Shown: piece by piece, positions 37,201-45,175 of the stretch
How the letters are laid out: the number at the start of each line of letters is the position of its first letter
How positions within the stretch are numbered: position 1 is the first letter of the stretch
NCBI RefSeq assembly: GCF_035998675.1
Contig: NZ_DASYHI010000002.1
Location: forward strand, 145,046-209,045
Direction: 5' to 3'
DNA: 64,000 nucleotides
Source: Telluribacter sp035998675
GTDB taxonomy: Bacteria; Bacteroidota; Bacteroidia; Cytophagales; Spirosomataceae
Notes under the pieces: model-generated
The model's input: the letters and a program-made list of their open reading frames with translations, nothing else
The model's database searches: none
What the model was told of the DNA's origin: nothing
Program-made: the position numbers and the translations under genes

Positions 37201-37331
37201 AGGATGAATTGGTAACAAATATTGAGAAGTTAGTTATCAAGCTTAAAGATGAAATTAATAATCCAAATGACTATAATCTTTTTAAAGACGCTGCAAAAAG
37301 GATAATTAATGATCTGGAAAAAGAAAAATAA
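34296..37331 (+). CDS. Tubulin/FtsZ-like GTPase (Tubulin_2-like), 1011 residues
   Basis: The N-terminal Rossmann-like GTPase domain starts MANHLLIVSGGTGGKVVRAF (glycine loop, residues 9-15). It carries ICAGLAGGTGSGSIIDIITQ with the tubulin/FtsZ signature GGTGSG at residues 161-166. The size and spacing resemble the Pfam Tubulin_2 group rather than FtsZ. The remaining 600-700 residues are mostly charged helices with coiled-coil character. No signal peptide is present, so it is cytosolic. It would be expected to bind GTP and perhaps polymerise. Its block-mates are largely exported, including a caspase. Biological role unknown. Confidence 0.8.
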   Translation: MANHLLIVSGGTGGKVVRAFKKLVYQQYRNQHPNNIEYLYIDSSTDEYNKESEWEVMGESIALGTSNFLELKSDNLASKFAEIERYPGVKDFIGDKEFWIDLINDSRGQKTAGMQRRRMGRILFASNAKVFNTSLAQRVTKLQQATNETDVTFHICAGLAGGTGSGSIIDIITQIRNNYPAHNTNYSILVYVYLPEDATTWNTELDFYYANGYAALMDLNAVSAGALRPYDVTGEKAPLTVDTPFTGCYVFSNQNENGITVNKETELPSIVADFIYQKTIGLTQISSELHRLESGENGDPTPEMAVGSRTAERSKRFLSFGIKRLAIPEQEIREYLTYNFAKQAALQLRFNNWVDVAGFVNDPKTRSFNEEVRQADVLQRWHLTFNHLILSEAVLIDDTSRKWKTYQTHWREKCEFFKSLARQSEKGRWIDAIKTLALKEYEEDFRKSGGVTSFFHAKRKDKRDMAIEIRRGIESEFFGEWRSGKLSISDLKIKLNALLNYLRADVTKELDSKLESHTRLLDNAREAVRTNDENWAKIGLLSDMLGKREQIFEAQVLAIQDEYRIRTTIEGIKFGQDFIYEVIEQLELLNQEITIASATVNNGLEIFEQNIQSRCNDQEWTLDDESEYIEIFKQQLVPFYESMKVKEIVKRFERDDKVQEQQTAKVREALSNILGSNRLNFVNFNSLISKSTFVNTLEKVCQENAIAFEADLGTQDRLLGMNVLEKLQYKYGSDIRALRSLTSQLMKFAGCYVLFNPNEINKAGDGFSAGAAKRTLFVILPKNSTANYPTFIDKLKTAFEFNKNQQSELKFLEADSSEHQITLMTVTSLFPLRYLTHTERLREKYQLRLQKTDSVRARMLVHIQDDELPDLFAPTLQELIAKLDQKRMECIPDLLLAHAMNRVKEKENSDGYTKLALVEVDRFGDEEPLFFMDKMLHNAWKSLIPTEIEKLSRVVREESQKSFKHKAKKDELVTNIEKLVIKLKDEINNPNDYNLFKDAAKRIINDLEKEK

Positions 37332-37359
37332 CTAGTAGACACTATCAAAGTACACACAT

Positions 37360-37917
37360 ATGGTAAAGCGATACGGTAAATGCACAAATATTGATGATGA
37401 CTGCCCGAAAGCTAAATCTGGTGAAATCATCAAAATTGAAGGAGCTAATGAATTTATTTGTCCCGAATGTAAAAATGATTTATTTGAAGTAAAGCCGCCA
37501 CCGCCTAATTCAAAAATCCCTATTATATTAGTTGCTGGTTTATTCTTATTAGGATTTATATCTTATACATATGGATGGCCTCTTGTTAAGTCCCTATTTT
37601 TTACTAAGCAGAAGGGAAAACACGAACAGCTTGGCAATTCGGGAGATTCTAGTAATAATGGTGGTGGTAGAAGTAAAGAGCCTAAGCCAGAAGTATTTCC
37701 ACCTAATGGAGTAAAGATTGCTAATACAGAAGACTGCCAAGATTGCCGATCATATTACTATGTGCATGATGGAAAGGGGGGTAAAAGACGCGTAGATGGA
37801 GATTACAGTACCAGTTGTTGCCAATGTGGTACAGTTAAACGTTTCAGCGATGGCTTTGACTACAGTATCACTTGTGACGGAGACAGGATTATTGCTAAGA
37901 TGATAACTACTCCTTAG
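37360..37917 (+). CDS. Zinc-ribbon membrane protein of unknown function
   Basis: A 185-residue protein. The N-terminus KRYGKCTNIDDDCPKAKSGE...FICPECKNDLFE has four cysteines arranged like a zinc ribbon (C8, C14, C34, C37). A proline-rich linker follows, then one membrane helix (IPIILVAGLFLLGFISYTYG). The outer domain has further paired cysteines (EDCQDCRSYYYV and SCCQCGTV). Zinc-ribbon-plus-helix proteins of this kind also occur next to caspase and conflict-system genes. It is last in the block, followed by a strong terminator. Confidence 0.75.
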   Translation: MVKRYGKCTNIDDDCPKAKSGEIIKIEGANEFICPECKNDLFEVKPPPPNSKIPIILVAGLFLLGFISYTYGWPLVKSLFFTKQKGKHEQLGNSGDSSNNGGGRSKEPKPEVFPPNGVKIANTEDCQDCRSYYYVHDGKGGKRRVDGDYSTSCCQCGTVKRFSDGFDYSITCDGDRIIAKMITTP

Positions 37918-37954
37918 CTTTAGTGATAGGTATTTCTAATAATTGCTTAGTTAT

Positions 37955-37994
37955 AAAAAACGCTTAGCATTCAAATGCTAAGCGTTTTTATTTT
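37955..37994. terminator. Strong bidirectional terminator
   Basis: AAAAACGCTTAGCATT (37956-37971) and its full complement (37974-37989) form a long stem with A and T runs at the edges. It ends the caspase/tubulin block on the plus strand and could also stop the retron transcript on the minus strand. Confidence 0.85.
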
Positions 37995-38300
37995 CAACCT
38001 GCTGACTTTAGGTAAGTACTACTATAAAAAAGTATATATAGTATGTTTGTGCTGTCCAAAATAGGGCTACGTAGCTCCCTCCTTTGGCTTTCCTTGTCTT
38101 AATCTAAATGCGCTGAATTATTGTACTTTCTTCTGCCATTTGTAAGTCTTTATACTGCATTTTTCCTTGCAAATCTATGCAGTTAGTAATGTATGTACCC
38201 AGATTATCGGGCAGCTAGGAGGTAAGTAGGATAGTCAGATCGATTGTAGATTGGAAAGACTGAGCAGTGGCCAAACTAATGGCTACTTTTATCTACTCAA
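37995..38300. other. Intergenic region without a gene
   Basis: AT-rich sequence between the terminator and the end of the reverse transcriptase gene. A weak hairpin AGTGGCCA/TGGCTACT followed by TTTT (about 38265-38291) is the only structure seen. No reading frame is convincing, so no retron effector gene lies downstream of the reverse transcriptase. Confidence 0.5.
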
Positions 38301-39341
38301 TTACATGTTATCACGCTTCCGCAATTTAAAGTATTGGCTAATGTATCGAAGAAAAATGTCATCGTCTGCACCGCAGACCATCTTTAAGTAGTTCAACTTT
38401 CCTTCGAGTACATACAGCAACTGAGGCTCCTCGCAGGCATAAGTTGCCGGCCTTTTGACGAATGTCTTGTGGAAACGTTCCTGAGCCGAAGTATAGCCAA
38501 GCTTTTCCCAGTTATAGAGCATGGATCTAATCAGGCGAATGTACTCCCGTGAAACGTTTGTTTTCTCGTTTACAGTTAGTCCGGTGACTTCCTGTCTTTG
38601 GGCACTATTCTGTATCCTTACTTTTTTTGCATTAACCGTAAAGCCTTCCTCCGCAATAATAGCTCCAATTTGCCCGGGCCACTCATTTTTCCACTCATCT
38701 GAAGAGGAAAAACTTAAGTCATCTGCGTAGCGGGTGTAGGTTAAGTTATTTTCAACCGCAAATTCCTGAAGCAGTACATCAAGCCTTTGACAGACAATAT
38801 TGGATAAAACGGGTGAAGTAGGAGCTCCCTGCGGCAATCGTTGCTTAAAGCAACATAACCAGGTCAGGTGAAAAGCCATTCTTTCACTGAAGTTGAAAGG
38901 TTGCCGCTGAAGTACAACCATTATCCGGCTGGAATCGATACTGTGAAAAAAGTCAAGCAGATCAATATTGAGGACAAAAGGCTTACGAAGGTGCAGCTCA
39001 GCATTAGAGACAACACTTTTACCTTCAATGAATCCATGAACAGCGGCCGGTGGCTCATAGAGTCTTGCCAAACAGGTTGAAAGAAGAGTCTGAACTACTT
39101 TTAGCTCCGGATCAGGTGCACTGATTGTGCGTGAGCCTCCTGAACGCTTGGGAATAGCAAATGAGGAATATCTTTTTGTAGTAGTGGTATATAAATCCCT
39201 GAACTCATCAAGGGTAATATTTTTGAAATCTCTCCCCCTTTTTCCAGATAATGTTTTTATTAATTTATATACATCCTCTATACTTTCTCCATTCAGGAGA
39301 AGGTCAGCCTGGGCATCCTTTTTATTGATAGATTGAGTCAT
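38301..39341 (-). CDS. Retron-type reverse transcriptase
   Basis: A 346-residue reverse transcriptase with the hallmarks that separate retron enzymes from group II intron ones: VSNAELHLRK (NAxxH, residues 113-117), IDLLDFFHSID, LPQGAPTSPVLSNIV (171-181), TRYADDLSFSS (catalytic YADD, 205-208) and EVTGLTVNEK (VTG, 252-254). There is no maturase or endonuclease domain and no fused effector. It would copy part of the upstream ncRNA into multicopy single-stranded DNA joined to RNA. The ncRNA and a promoter are visible directly upstream (39356-39572). Confidence 0.92.
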   Translation of the reverse strand: MTQSINKKDAQADLLLNGESIEDVYKLIKTLSGKRGRDFKNITLDEFRDLYTTTTKRYSSFAIPKRSGGSRTISAPDPELKVVQTLLSTCLARLYEPPAAVHGFIEGKSVVSNAELHLRKPFVLNIDLLDFFHSIDSSRIMVVLQRQPFNFSERMAFHLTWLCCFKQRLPQGAPTSPVLSNIVCQRLDVLLQEFAVENNLTYTRYADDLSFSSSDEWKNEWPGQIGAIIAEEGFTVNAKKVRIQNSAQRQEVTGLTVNEKTNVSREYIRLIRSMLYNWEKLGYTSAQERFHKTFVKRPATYACEEPQLLYVLEGKLNYLKMVCGADDDIFLRYISQYFKLRKRDNM

Positions 39342-39355
39342 CGAAAAGAAAAAAG

Positions 39356-39536
39356 CCTGATTGGGTACTGGTTTAGTATTCCAATGATTAGTCTCACTAT
39401 TTCATAGTAGATGTACCACGTTTTAAAATAGTGGGATGCAACCAACGCTTGATGCGCGCGCAGCGCGCCCTTTTTTACCGCTACATTTAAAGATTACGTC
39501 GCGAAACACAACGCAAAAACCTTATTCCCAATCAGG
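39356..39536 (-). ncRNA. Retron msr-msd RNA
   Basis: A 10-base perfect inverted repeat, CCTGATTGGG and CCCAATCAGG (39527-39536 and 39356-39365), brackets 161 bases just upstream of the reverse transcriptase start, as a1/a2 repeats do in retrons. Inside, read on the minus strand, are three hairpins. TTGCGTTGTG/CGCGACGTAA (39516-39494) is a 10-base stem closed only if three G-U pairs are allowed, so it is RNA-specific. GCGCGC/GCGCGC (39468-39454) is the second. CACTATTTT/GAAATAGTG (39433-39395) is a likely msd stem. The branching G was not identified with confidence. Confidence 0.75.
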
Positions 39537-39541
39537 TCTGG

Positions 39542-39572
39542 TAAATGTAAAAAATGGGTAGAAATAAAACAA
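39542..39572 (-). promoter_or_regulatory. Promoter of the retron RNA
   Basis: On the minus strand, TTG (39572-39570), 20 bases, then TACATTTA (39549-39542). The predicted transcription start is about 39536, exactly the outer end of the a1 repeat. An eight-base inverted repeat AGGTCTGG/CCAGACCT (39534-39541 and 39574-39581) frames the promoter and could be an operator. Confidence 0.6.
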
Positions 39573-39702
39573 GCCAGACCTCTATTTCAGATTGCTTAAA
39601 AATTATTCTGTCCAACTATTTTTTTAGACTCAGAAGCACCTGATTATTGAAAGTAAATGTTAATTATGTACATTGTTATCTTACTCCTCCACCTTTTTTC
39701 TT

Positions 39703-40635
39703 TTGATTAAGGACGCATTATTTGGACTGGCCGTTGGCGATGCCCTCGGAGTCCCGGTAGAATTCAGAAGTCGGGCGGCTATCCGTCAGGATCCTGTTAC
39801 TGATATGATAGGGTATGGCACCTATCACCTACCTCCTGGTACCTGGTCCGACGATAGCTCATTAGCTTTCTGCCTCGCTGAGGTCCTGACGCAGGGATAT
39901 GATCTTGATGCAATAGGCCAGAATTTTGTTAAGTGGCTTTACCATAACTACTGGACGCCCTATAATGTCGTGTTTGATGTAGGCATCTCAACTAAAGATG
40001 CTATTCGAAATATCTCTCAGGGAATACGCCCGGAACTGGCAGGAGGTACCTCCGAATTTGACAATGGCAATGGCTCTTTAATGCGAATTTTGCCCCTCAT
40101 CTTTTATATCAAAGACAAACCTATTGATGAACGTTTTCAAATCACTAAAGAGGTATCTTCTATTACACACAGACACATCCGGTCTGTTATAGGTTGCTTT
40201 TACTATCTGGAGTTTGCGAGAGGTTTGCTGAATCAGGAAGATAAGTTTAAGATTTATCAAAAGCTTCAGACTGACATCCCTACCTATCTCAATTATTTGT
40301 CAGTTGACCCTGATGAGATAGCCTGGTATAATAGACTACTTATGGGAAACATTCACGAATTGCCGGACGAGGAAATCAATGGAAGTGGCTATGTAGTACA
40401 CGCACTGGAGGCGAGTATCTGGTGTTTGCTTACAACCAACAGTTACAGGGAGGCAGTCCTTCAGGCAGTAAACCTGGGCGAAGATACGGATACTACCGCC
40501 GCAATCACTGGTGGCCTGGCCGGTATACTCTACGGTTTTGAAAGCATCCCGGCCTATTGGGTAAATCAGCTGGCAAGAAGGGAGGATATAAATGCCCTGG
40601 CTGCCAGATTTGAGGCTGGAATTACATACTTTTAA
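39703..40635 (+). CDS. ADP-ribosylglycohydrolase (DraG-like)
   Basis: From a TTG at 39703 it reads MIKDALFGLAVGDALGVPVEF, the usual opening of the family. An in-frame TTG at 39673 would add ten hydrophobic residues and falls inside a likely promoter. PGTWSDDSSLAFCLAE, FDNGNGSLMRILP, SITHRHIRS and NLGEDTDTTAAITGGLAGILYG carry the dinuclear magnesium ligands. The enzyme would remove ADP-ribose from proteins, nucleic acids or small molecules. It is divergent from the retron, with about 165 bases between the retron RNA start and the TTG, so it could be a retron accessory. It may equally be an unrelated island gene. Confidence 0.88.
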   Translation: MIKDALFGLAVGDALGVPVEFRSRAAIRQDPVTDMIGYGTYHLPPGTWSDDSSLAFCLAEVLTQGYDLDAIGQNFVKWLYHNYWTPYNVVFDVGISTKDAIRNISQGIRPELAGGTSEFDNGNGSLMRILPLIFYIKDKPIDERFQITKEVSSITHRHIRSVIGCFYYLEFARGLLNQEDKFKIYQKLQTDIPTYLNYLSVDPDEIAWYNRLLMGNIHELPDEEINGSGYVVHALEASIWCLLTTNSYREAVLQAVNLGEDTDTTAAITGGLAGILYGFESIPAYWVNQLARREDINALAARFEAGITYF

Positions 40636-40715
40636 TAAAAATTATACCTGATTAGGTTAGAAGCAGCACATTCTGCTGTGCCTCAGTGCATATTGAAACT
40701 TATGCTTTATAGTTT

Positions 40716-40797
40716 CACTATTTCACTGGCAGAAATTGATTTTTCTTTCTTAAGGTGTAATATTAATATAGGGTTATCACTATTTTTAAGAAATAGT
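40716..40797. promoter_or_regulatory. Inverted repeats upstream of vsr, possible operator
   Basis: CACTATTTCA occurs at 40716-40725. A perfect seven-base inverted repeat ACTATTT-TTAAG-AAATAGT lies at 40779-40797, 18 bases before the vsr start. The same half-site CACTATTT is in the retron RNA region (39395-39402). The position suits an operator controlling the vsr-methyltransferase pair. This is inference. Confidence 0.35.
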
Positions 40798-40814
40798 AAT
40801 TCCAAATACCTGAT

Positions 40815-41249
40815 ATGGCAGACGTTCATAGTAAAGAGGTCAGGAGCTATAATATGAGCCGTATAAGGTCCAGGAACACAAAGCCTGAGATACTTGTAAG
40901 GAAGTTTTTACATGCTAGTGGATTCAGGTACCGACTACATGTAAAAGCGCTGCCGGGTAAGCCCGATATTGTTTTGCCAAAGTTTAAAACGGTGGTGTTC
41001 GTTCATGGATGCTTTTGGCATGGACATACTGGTTGTAAGTATTTTGTAATTCCAAAAACAAGAACAGAATGGTGGCTGAGCAAGATTAACGGTAATATAC
41101 AGAATGACGAACATACTACTTCAGGACTAGAGAAACTAGGCTGGAGAGTAATTGAGGTTTGGGAATGTGAGCTAAAAAAGGACAGATTATCAGGGACGTT
41201 GAATGAACTGGCAAAGAATATAAGAAACAATGGGAATACCGATAATTGA
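40815..41249 (+). CDS. vsr: Very-short-patch-repair endonuclease
   Basis: A 144-residue Vsr-type nickase that cuts at T:G mismatches arising from deaminated 5-methylcytosine. It begins DVHSKEVRSYNMSRIRSRNT, then KPDIVLPKFKTVVFVHGCFWHGHTGCKYFVIP and TRTEWWLSKINGN, all conserved Vsr blocks including the metal-binding region. It overlaps the cytosine methyltransferase gene by 20 bases, so the two are translationally coupled, as expected for a repair enzyme guarding sites methylated by that enzyme. Confidence 0.93.
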   Translation: MADVHSKEVRSYNMSRIRSRNTKPEILVRKFLHASGFRYRLHVKALPGKPDIVLPKFKTVVFVHGCFWHGHTGCKYFVIPKTRTEWWLSKINGNIQNDEHTTSGLEKLGWRVIEVWECELKKDRLSGTLNELAKNIRNNGNTDN

Positions 41250-42825
41250 TCTGTTTGCCGGTCCGGGAGGATTGGGTGAAGGATTTACCTCCTTATTAAA
41301 TAGCGATGGGAATCGGGCCTTTAAAATAGGCATATCAGTAGAGAAAGATGACTTTGCTCACCAGACACTAACGTTAAGAAGCTTTGTAAGGCAATTCCCC
41401 CCCTTTGAACTGCCAGCTGAATACTATCAGTTTATGAGGGGCGAAATAAAATTGAAGGAGTTATACAGCCTCTTTCCCGGAGAGCACTCTCATGCCGAAC
41501 AGGAGGCTCAGAAACTGACACTGGGAAAAGTACCGGTAGACCAACTGGATGAAAAAATCAGCAATGCTCTGAATGGTGCTGAAAACTGGGTGCTTATTGG
41601 AGGACCACCTTGTCAGGCATATTCTATTGTGGGACGTTCCAGACGCGGAGGTATCAACCCGGAAGATGAAAGGGTGTATCTGTACCGTGAATATTACCGA
41701 ATACTGGCGGTACATAATCCACCCGTGTTTGTAATGGAGAATGTAAAAGGAATATTATCATCAAAAGTCAATGATAGTCTAATATTTCAACAAATATTAT
41801 CCGATCTCAGAGACCCCGTGAATGCTTACAGTGAGCTTCAGGGAAAAATTGATGATGATTTGATTTGTCCGGGTTACAATATTTATTCATTGACTAAGAA
41901 ACCTGTAAGTACAGATATTTTTGGAAATCCAGAATATGATATCCGAGACTTTATTATTAAAGCTGAAGAGTATGGTATTCCCCAGGCAAGACACAGAGTT
42001 ATACTGCTTGGAATCAGAAAAGATCTGAATATAAGTAAGCCTTCAGTATTAACAAAAAAGAAGGAAGTAAATGTAAAAGATGTAATAAGTGGCCTTCCAG
42101 AAATAAGGAGTGGGATTTCAAAAGGTCCAGACCTCAATAACGCCTGGAAAAAGGTTCTGAAAGAGTCATTGCATCATCCTTTTTTCAATTCAATAAAAGA
42201 TATAGAAATCAGGGAGGAAATAATAAATAAGGTTAACAATTTAATCTTGTGTGAATTTGGAGCCGGAAAGCATTTCATCAAAAGCCAAACCTCTATAAAT
42301 TATAAAGCCGAATGGTATCTTGATAAAAATGTTGGCGGTGCGTGTAACCACGAGTCCAGAAGCCATATCGTAATGGATCTATATCGCTACCTCTTTGTAT
42401 CATGTTTTGCTACAGTCCATGGCCGTTCTCCAAAACTCTTTGATTTTCCGGATAGCCTTTTACCAAAACATAAAAATGTTTATTTAGGAGTGTCTGGAAA
42501 CAAATTTGGTGATAGATTCTGTGTACAATTGTATGACAAGCCTTCTAAAACTATAACCAGCCACATCTCAAAGGATGGACATTACTATATACATCCTGAT
42601 TCCCGTCAGTGTAGAAGCTTTACTGTAAGAGAGGCCGCCAGAATTCAAACCTTCCCTGATAATTACTATTTCTGTGGTTCAAGAACTTCTCAGTTCCATC
42701 AGGTAGGAAATGCAGTACCACCATTACTTGCTTATCAGATTGCAGAAGTAGTAAAAGATGTTCTTGATAAAGTTCAAGAGAACACATTATTTACTAACAC
42801 TAAAGAGGAACCACTATATTTATAA
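41230..42825 (+). CDS. C5 cytosine DNA methyltransferase (DrmMII-like)
   Basis: A 531-residue 5-methylcytosine methyltransferase. Motif I is IIDLFAGPGGLGEGF, motif IV GGPPCQAYSIVGRSRRGG (catalytic Cys, about residue 130), motif VI FVMENVKGI, motif VIII QARHRVILLG and motif X QVGNAVPPLLAYQIA (about residue 490). A long target-recognition region lies between. It is larger than plain Dcm. No restriction endonuclease lies next to it. The DISARM-like operon converges on it 330 bases downstream, so it probably supplies host-marking methylation for that system, as DrmMII does in class 2 DISARM. Confidence 0.9.
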   Translation: MGIPIIDLFAGPGGLGEGFTSLLNSDGNRAFKIGISVEKDDFAHQTLTLRSFVRQFPPFELPAEYYQFMRGEIKLKELYSLFPGEHSHAEQEAQKLTLGKVPVDQLDEKISNALNGAENWVLIGGPPCQAYSIVGRSRRGGINPEDERVYLYREYYRILAVHNPPVFVMENVKGILSSKVNDSLIFQQILSDLRDPVNAYSELQGKIDDDLICPGYNIYSLTKKPVSTDIFGNPEYDIRDFIIKAEEYGIPQARHRVILLGIRKDLNISKPSVLTKKKEVNVKDVISGLPEIRSGISKGPDLNNAWKKVLKESLHHPFFNSIKDIEIREEIINKVNNLILCEFGAGKHFIKSQTSINYKAEWYLDKNVGGACNHESRSHIVMDLYRYLFVSCFATVHGRSPKLFDFPDSLLPKHKNVYLGVSGNKFGDRFCVQLYDKPSKTITSHISKDGHYYIHPDSRQCRSFTVREAARIQTFPDNYYFCGSRTSQFHQVGNAVPPLLAYQIAEVVKDVLDKVQENTLFTNTKEEPLYL

Positions 42826-43158
42826 AGAACGGAGCAGACAGTAGTGAAACAAACAAGTAGTTCCATGTTGTATGTTGTTATGGAAAATTTCTTGGGGATA
42901 TATTATTTTTACACTTATAAAGAATAGTATATAAATAACAAAATTAAACTTGGCTATTTGATATTATAACTGACAATATTATTTCAGGTTACTTCTGCTA
43001 TTTAGCCGCTGGTGTCAGTAATTTTAAGGACAAAAGAGATCAATGAATGAGTGAGTAAAGCTATAGTATGACTTTCTGCTAATAGGTTTTGTAAGAAAAG
43101 AATTTTTTAATAATATGTTTAAGGATATTAAAATTTCACCTGCTCCATAAATTGTGGT
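42826..43158. other. Convergent intergenic region, no gene seen
   Basis: AT-rich sequence between the ends of the methyltransferase gene (plus) and the AIPR gene (minus). No reading frame, tRNA or strong terminator hairpin is apparent by eye. Confidence 0.5.
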
Positions 43159-45165
43159 TTATTCTTCTGGTATGAAACCTTTTTCTTGGGCTTCCCTACG
43201 AATTCGCATTGCGTTATCAGCCTGCTTAGGGGATAATTTAGTGCCACGGTTGTGTAATACCCCTAGATTATAGGCAAGTTTTCTATCAAAGGGGCTTAAT
43301 TGACTATTGGCCTTGGCCCATTTAGCCAGAGCGAACCAAATAGCTCCTTTTATTGAAGAGGCACTTTCAATTATTTTTACTTGCTGTTCACTTAATAATT
43401 TACCTTCTTGCCCTGTATTTACTAGCTGGTCATTCAGAATACTCGCATCTACGTACTTGTCTTTGAGCGTATTCCAGCACTCAAGCCGTTTGCACCATTC
43501 TGTCACATTCATTCCCTGCTTAGGTGGTTGTGTAATATGAATCCATACCGTATCAATCAGTTTTGCAATAAATGATTGTAGTTCTTCATTGAGTTTTTGC
43601 TGCTGCCAGATTTTATCAAGGTTTAATTTCTGACCTGATTTATGCGAAAGTAGTGATACTGTATAGGTAACTACATTGGCTTTATATCCCGCAAGCTTCT
43701 TTTTAGTTACCAGTTTATCAGTTTCCTTGAAGAGTATAGCCTTAGCCAGCAGCCGTTCATATTCTGATTTAGTCAGCTCAGCGTTCTGATCAGTTTCCTT
43801 TAAAAAGAGAAGATAGTTTTTTTCACCGCCTTTACTTACATCATGTGGGCGCTGCCGCCAGCACATTTCATATTTAGCCAGATCAGTTTTGGTAAATTTA
43901 TACTTTTTAGGATGCTCTGCGTCAAATAGTTTCTGGTCTTTTTTTGAAGGTATTCTGGAACGCTCGTCCAGATACTGCCCCCTTGTTCTTTCATAATACC
44001 ATTTGCTGACAGATTTGCCACCATTAGATTCAGGTATCCATATTGTCCTTGAACACCGCTCAATAGATACATGATAAGGCGAGTTCGAGCTAAAATCAGA
44101 GGCTTTGATGGCAGTTTGACTGTTAGCAAACTGTGATATTTGTGGTACAATATCATTTAAGCTATTACCAGTCTTTACCACTGAAATCTTCATAGGTACA
44201 AAGACTTTACTCAAATCAATGTCCTTTTCGTTTGAGGTGTAATAAATTGAGGCCGTTGTCTGACCACCGTTAACTATCTGAAGGTTCTCGATTCGACTTA
44301 AATAAGCCACTCCTCCATCATGACTAACTTCTACATTTTCGGCAGTAGTTGAAATGCCATTATTATAGGCGAAAAACATATCCGGCTGAGTCCTTATGGT
44401 TTCACGGATACCACTATTTACTTTCGTTTTAAACTGTAGGAATGTACGCACATTCTTTTCCAGCAGCCCCTGCTTGTATTGGCCATAAATATCAGACAGT
44501 ATGCCAGCAGGAAGTATAGTAAGATACTCATCTACTTTGTCACTAACATTATCCATCTGCAGACATTTGAGTTTGAAGTTGTAATCTCTTTCAAAATCAA
44601 TTTCAATCTTCTGCTTTCCTGACTTTATAAGATATTGCTGATATACACGTTCAATATCCCAAAGTTCATAGTCCCAGGTTATATTATCTTCTCCTTTATC
44701 TTTAGGTACGATATGTGCGGAGCATAAACCATTGGTTAATACAAATACGCGTACATTTCTAACATAGGTCTTTGTCTGTTGAATGATATTTATAAAATCA
44801 GACAAATGTTCATCAGGTTCTTCAATTTTATCTGAAATAGTGCCGTCCCTAGCTGCTATAAAAAACTTTTCTGCTTTGCTAAATGCATCAATTATTTCTC
44901 TATCGGGAATCTTTTGAACTCCTGATACCTCTCTGCTAATTGTTATAAACAGATCGATTGATTCATTATCGTCATCATAGTCAATAGCATTGATTTTTAA
45001 ACCCCTGGCTTTTAAACTACATAACTGTGGCTCAAGCGCTTCCCCACAATCCTTTATATATTCCAGGACATCATTTGTTATGACATCTTCAAGCGAAAGT
45101 CCATCAGACTCTGCACTGATCAATACATTTTCAAAAAAGTCAGCCGCGAATTCTTCTAATGTCAT
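43159..45165 (-). CDS. AIPR-family (abortive-infection phage-resistance) protein
   Basis: A 668-residue AIPR-domain protein. Diagnostic blocks are MFFAYNNGISTTAENVEV (about 260-277), LQIVNGGQTTASIYYT (about 298-313), QFANSQTAIKASDFSSNSPYH and RSRIPSKKDQ. The N-terminal 150 residues contain an ESIDLFITI strand pattern that could be a degenerate nuclease-like fold. AIPR proteins are known from abortive-infection loci and beside restriction systems. This one is the last gene of the DISARM-like operon, ten bases after drmB, in the position where a drmC phospholipase D gene would be expected. Confidence 0.87.
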   Translation of the reverse strand: MTLEEFAADFFENVLISAESDGLSLEDVITNDVLEYIKDCGEALEPQLCSLKARGLKINAIDYDDDNESIDLFITISREVSGVQKIPDREIIDAFSKAEKFFIAARDGTISDKIEEPDEHLSDFINIIQQTKTYVRNVRVFVLTNGLCSAHIVPKDKGEDNITWDYELWDIERVYQQYLIKSGKQKIEIDFERDYNFKLKCLQMDNVSDKVDEYLTILPAGILSDIYGQYKQGLLEKNVRTFLQFKTKVNSGIRETIRTQPDMFFAYNNGISTTAENVEVSHDGGVAYLSRIENLQIVNGGQTTASIYYTSNEKDIDLSKVFVPMKISVVKTGNSLNDIVPQISQFANSQTAIKASDFSSNSPYHVSIERCSRTIWIPESNGGKSVSKWYYERTRGQYLDERSRIPSKKDQKLFDAEHPKKYKFTKTDLAKYEMCWRQRPHDVSKGGEKNYLLFLKETDQNAELTKSEYERLLAKAILFKETDKLVTKKKLAGYKANVVTYTVSLLSHKSGQKLNLDKIWQQQKLNEELQSFIAKLIDTVWIHITQPPKQGMNVTEWCKRLECWNTLKDKYVDASILNDQLVNTGQEGKLLSEQQVKIIESASSIKGAIWFALAKWAKANSQLSPFDRKLAYNLGVLHNRGTKLSPKQADNAMRIRREAQEKGFIPEE

Positions 45166-45175
45166 AGAGTTGAGG

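Noticed and set aside
34296..37331. A second FtsZ cell-division gene
   Set aside because: It is 1011 residues, lacks the FtsZ C-terminal tail and overall layout, and sits in accessory DNA. Only the GTPase signature is shared.
37360..37917. The zinc-ribbon protein as the retron effector
   Set aside because: It is on the opposite strand, ends at a strong terminator and belongs to the upstream caspase/tubulin block.
41230..42825. A type II restriction-modification pair with the Vsr-like nuclease as the restriction enzyme
   Set aside because: The nuclease has clear Vsr repair motifs, and no restriction endonuclease gene adjoins the methyltransferase.
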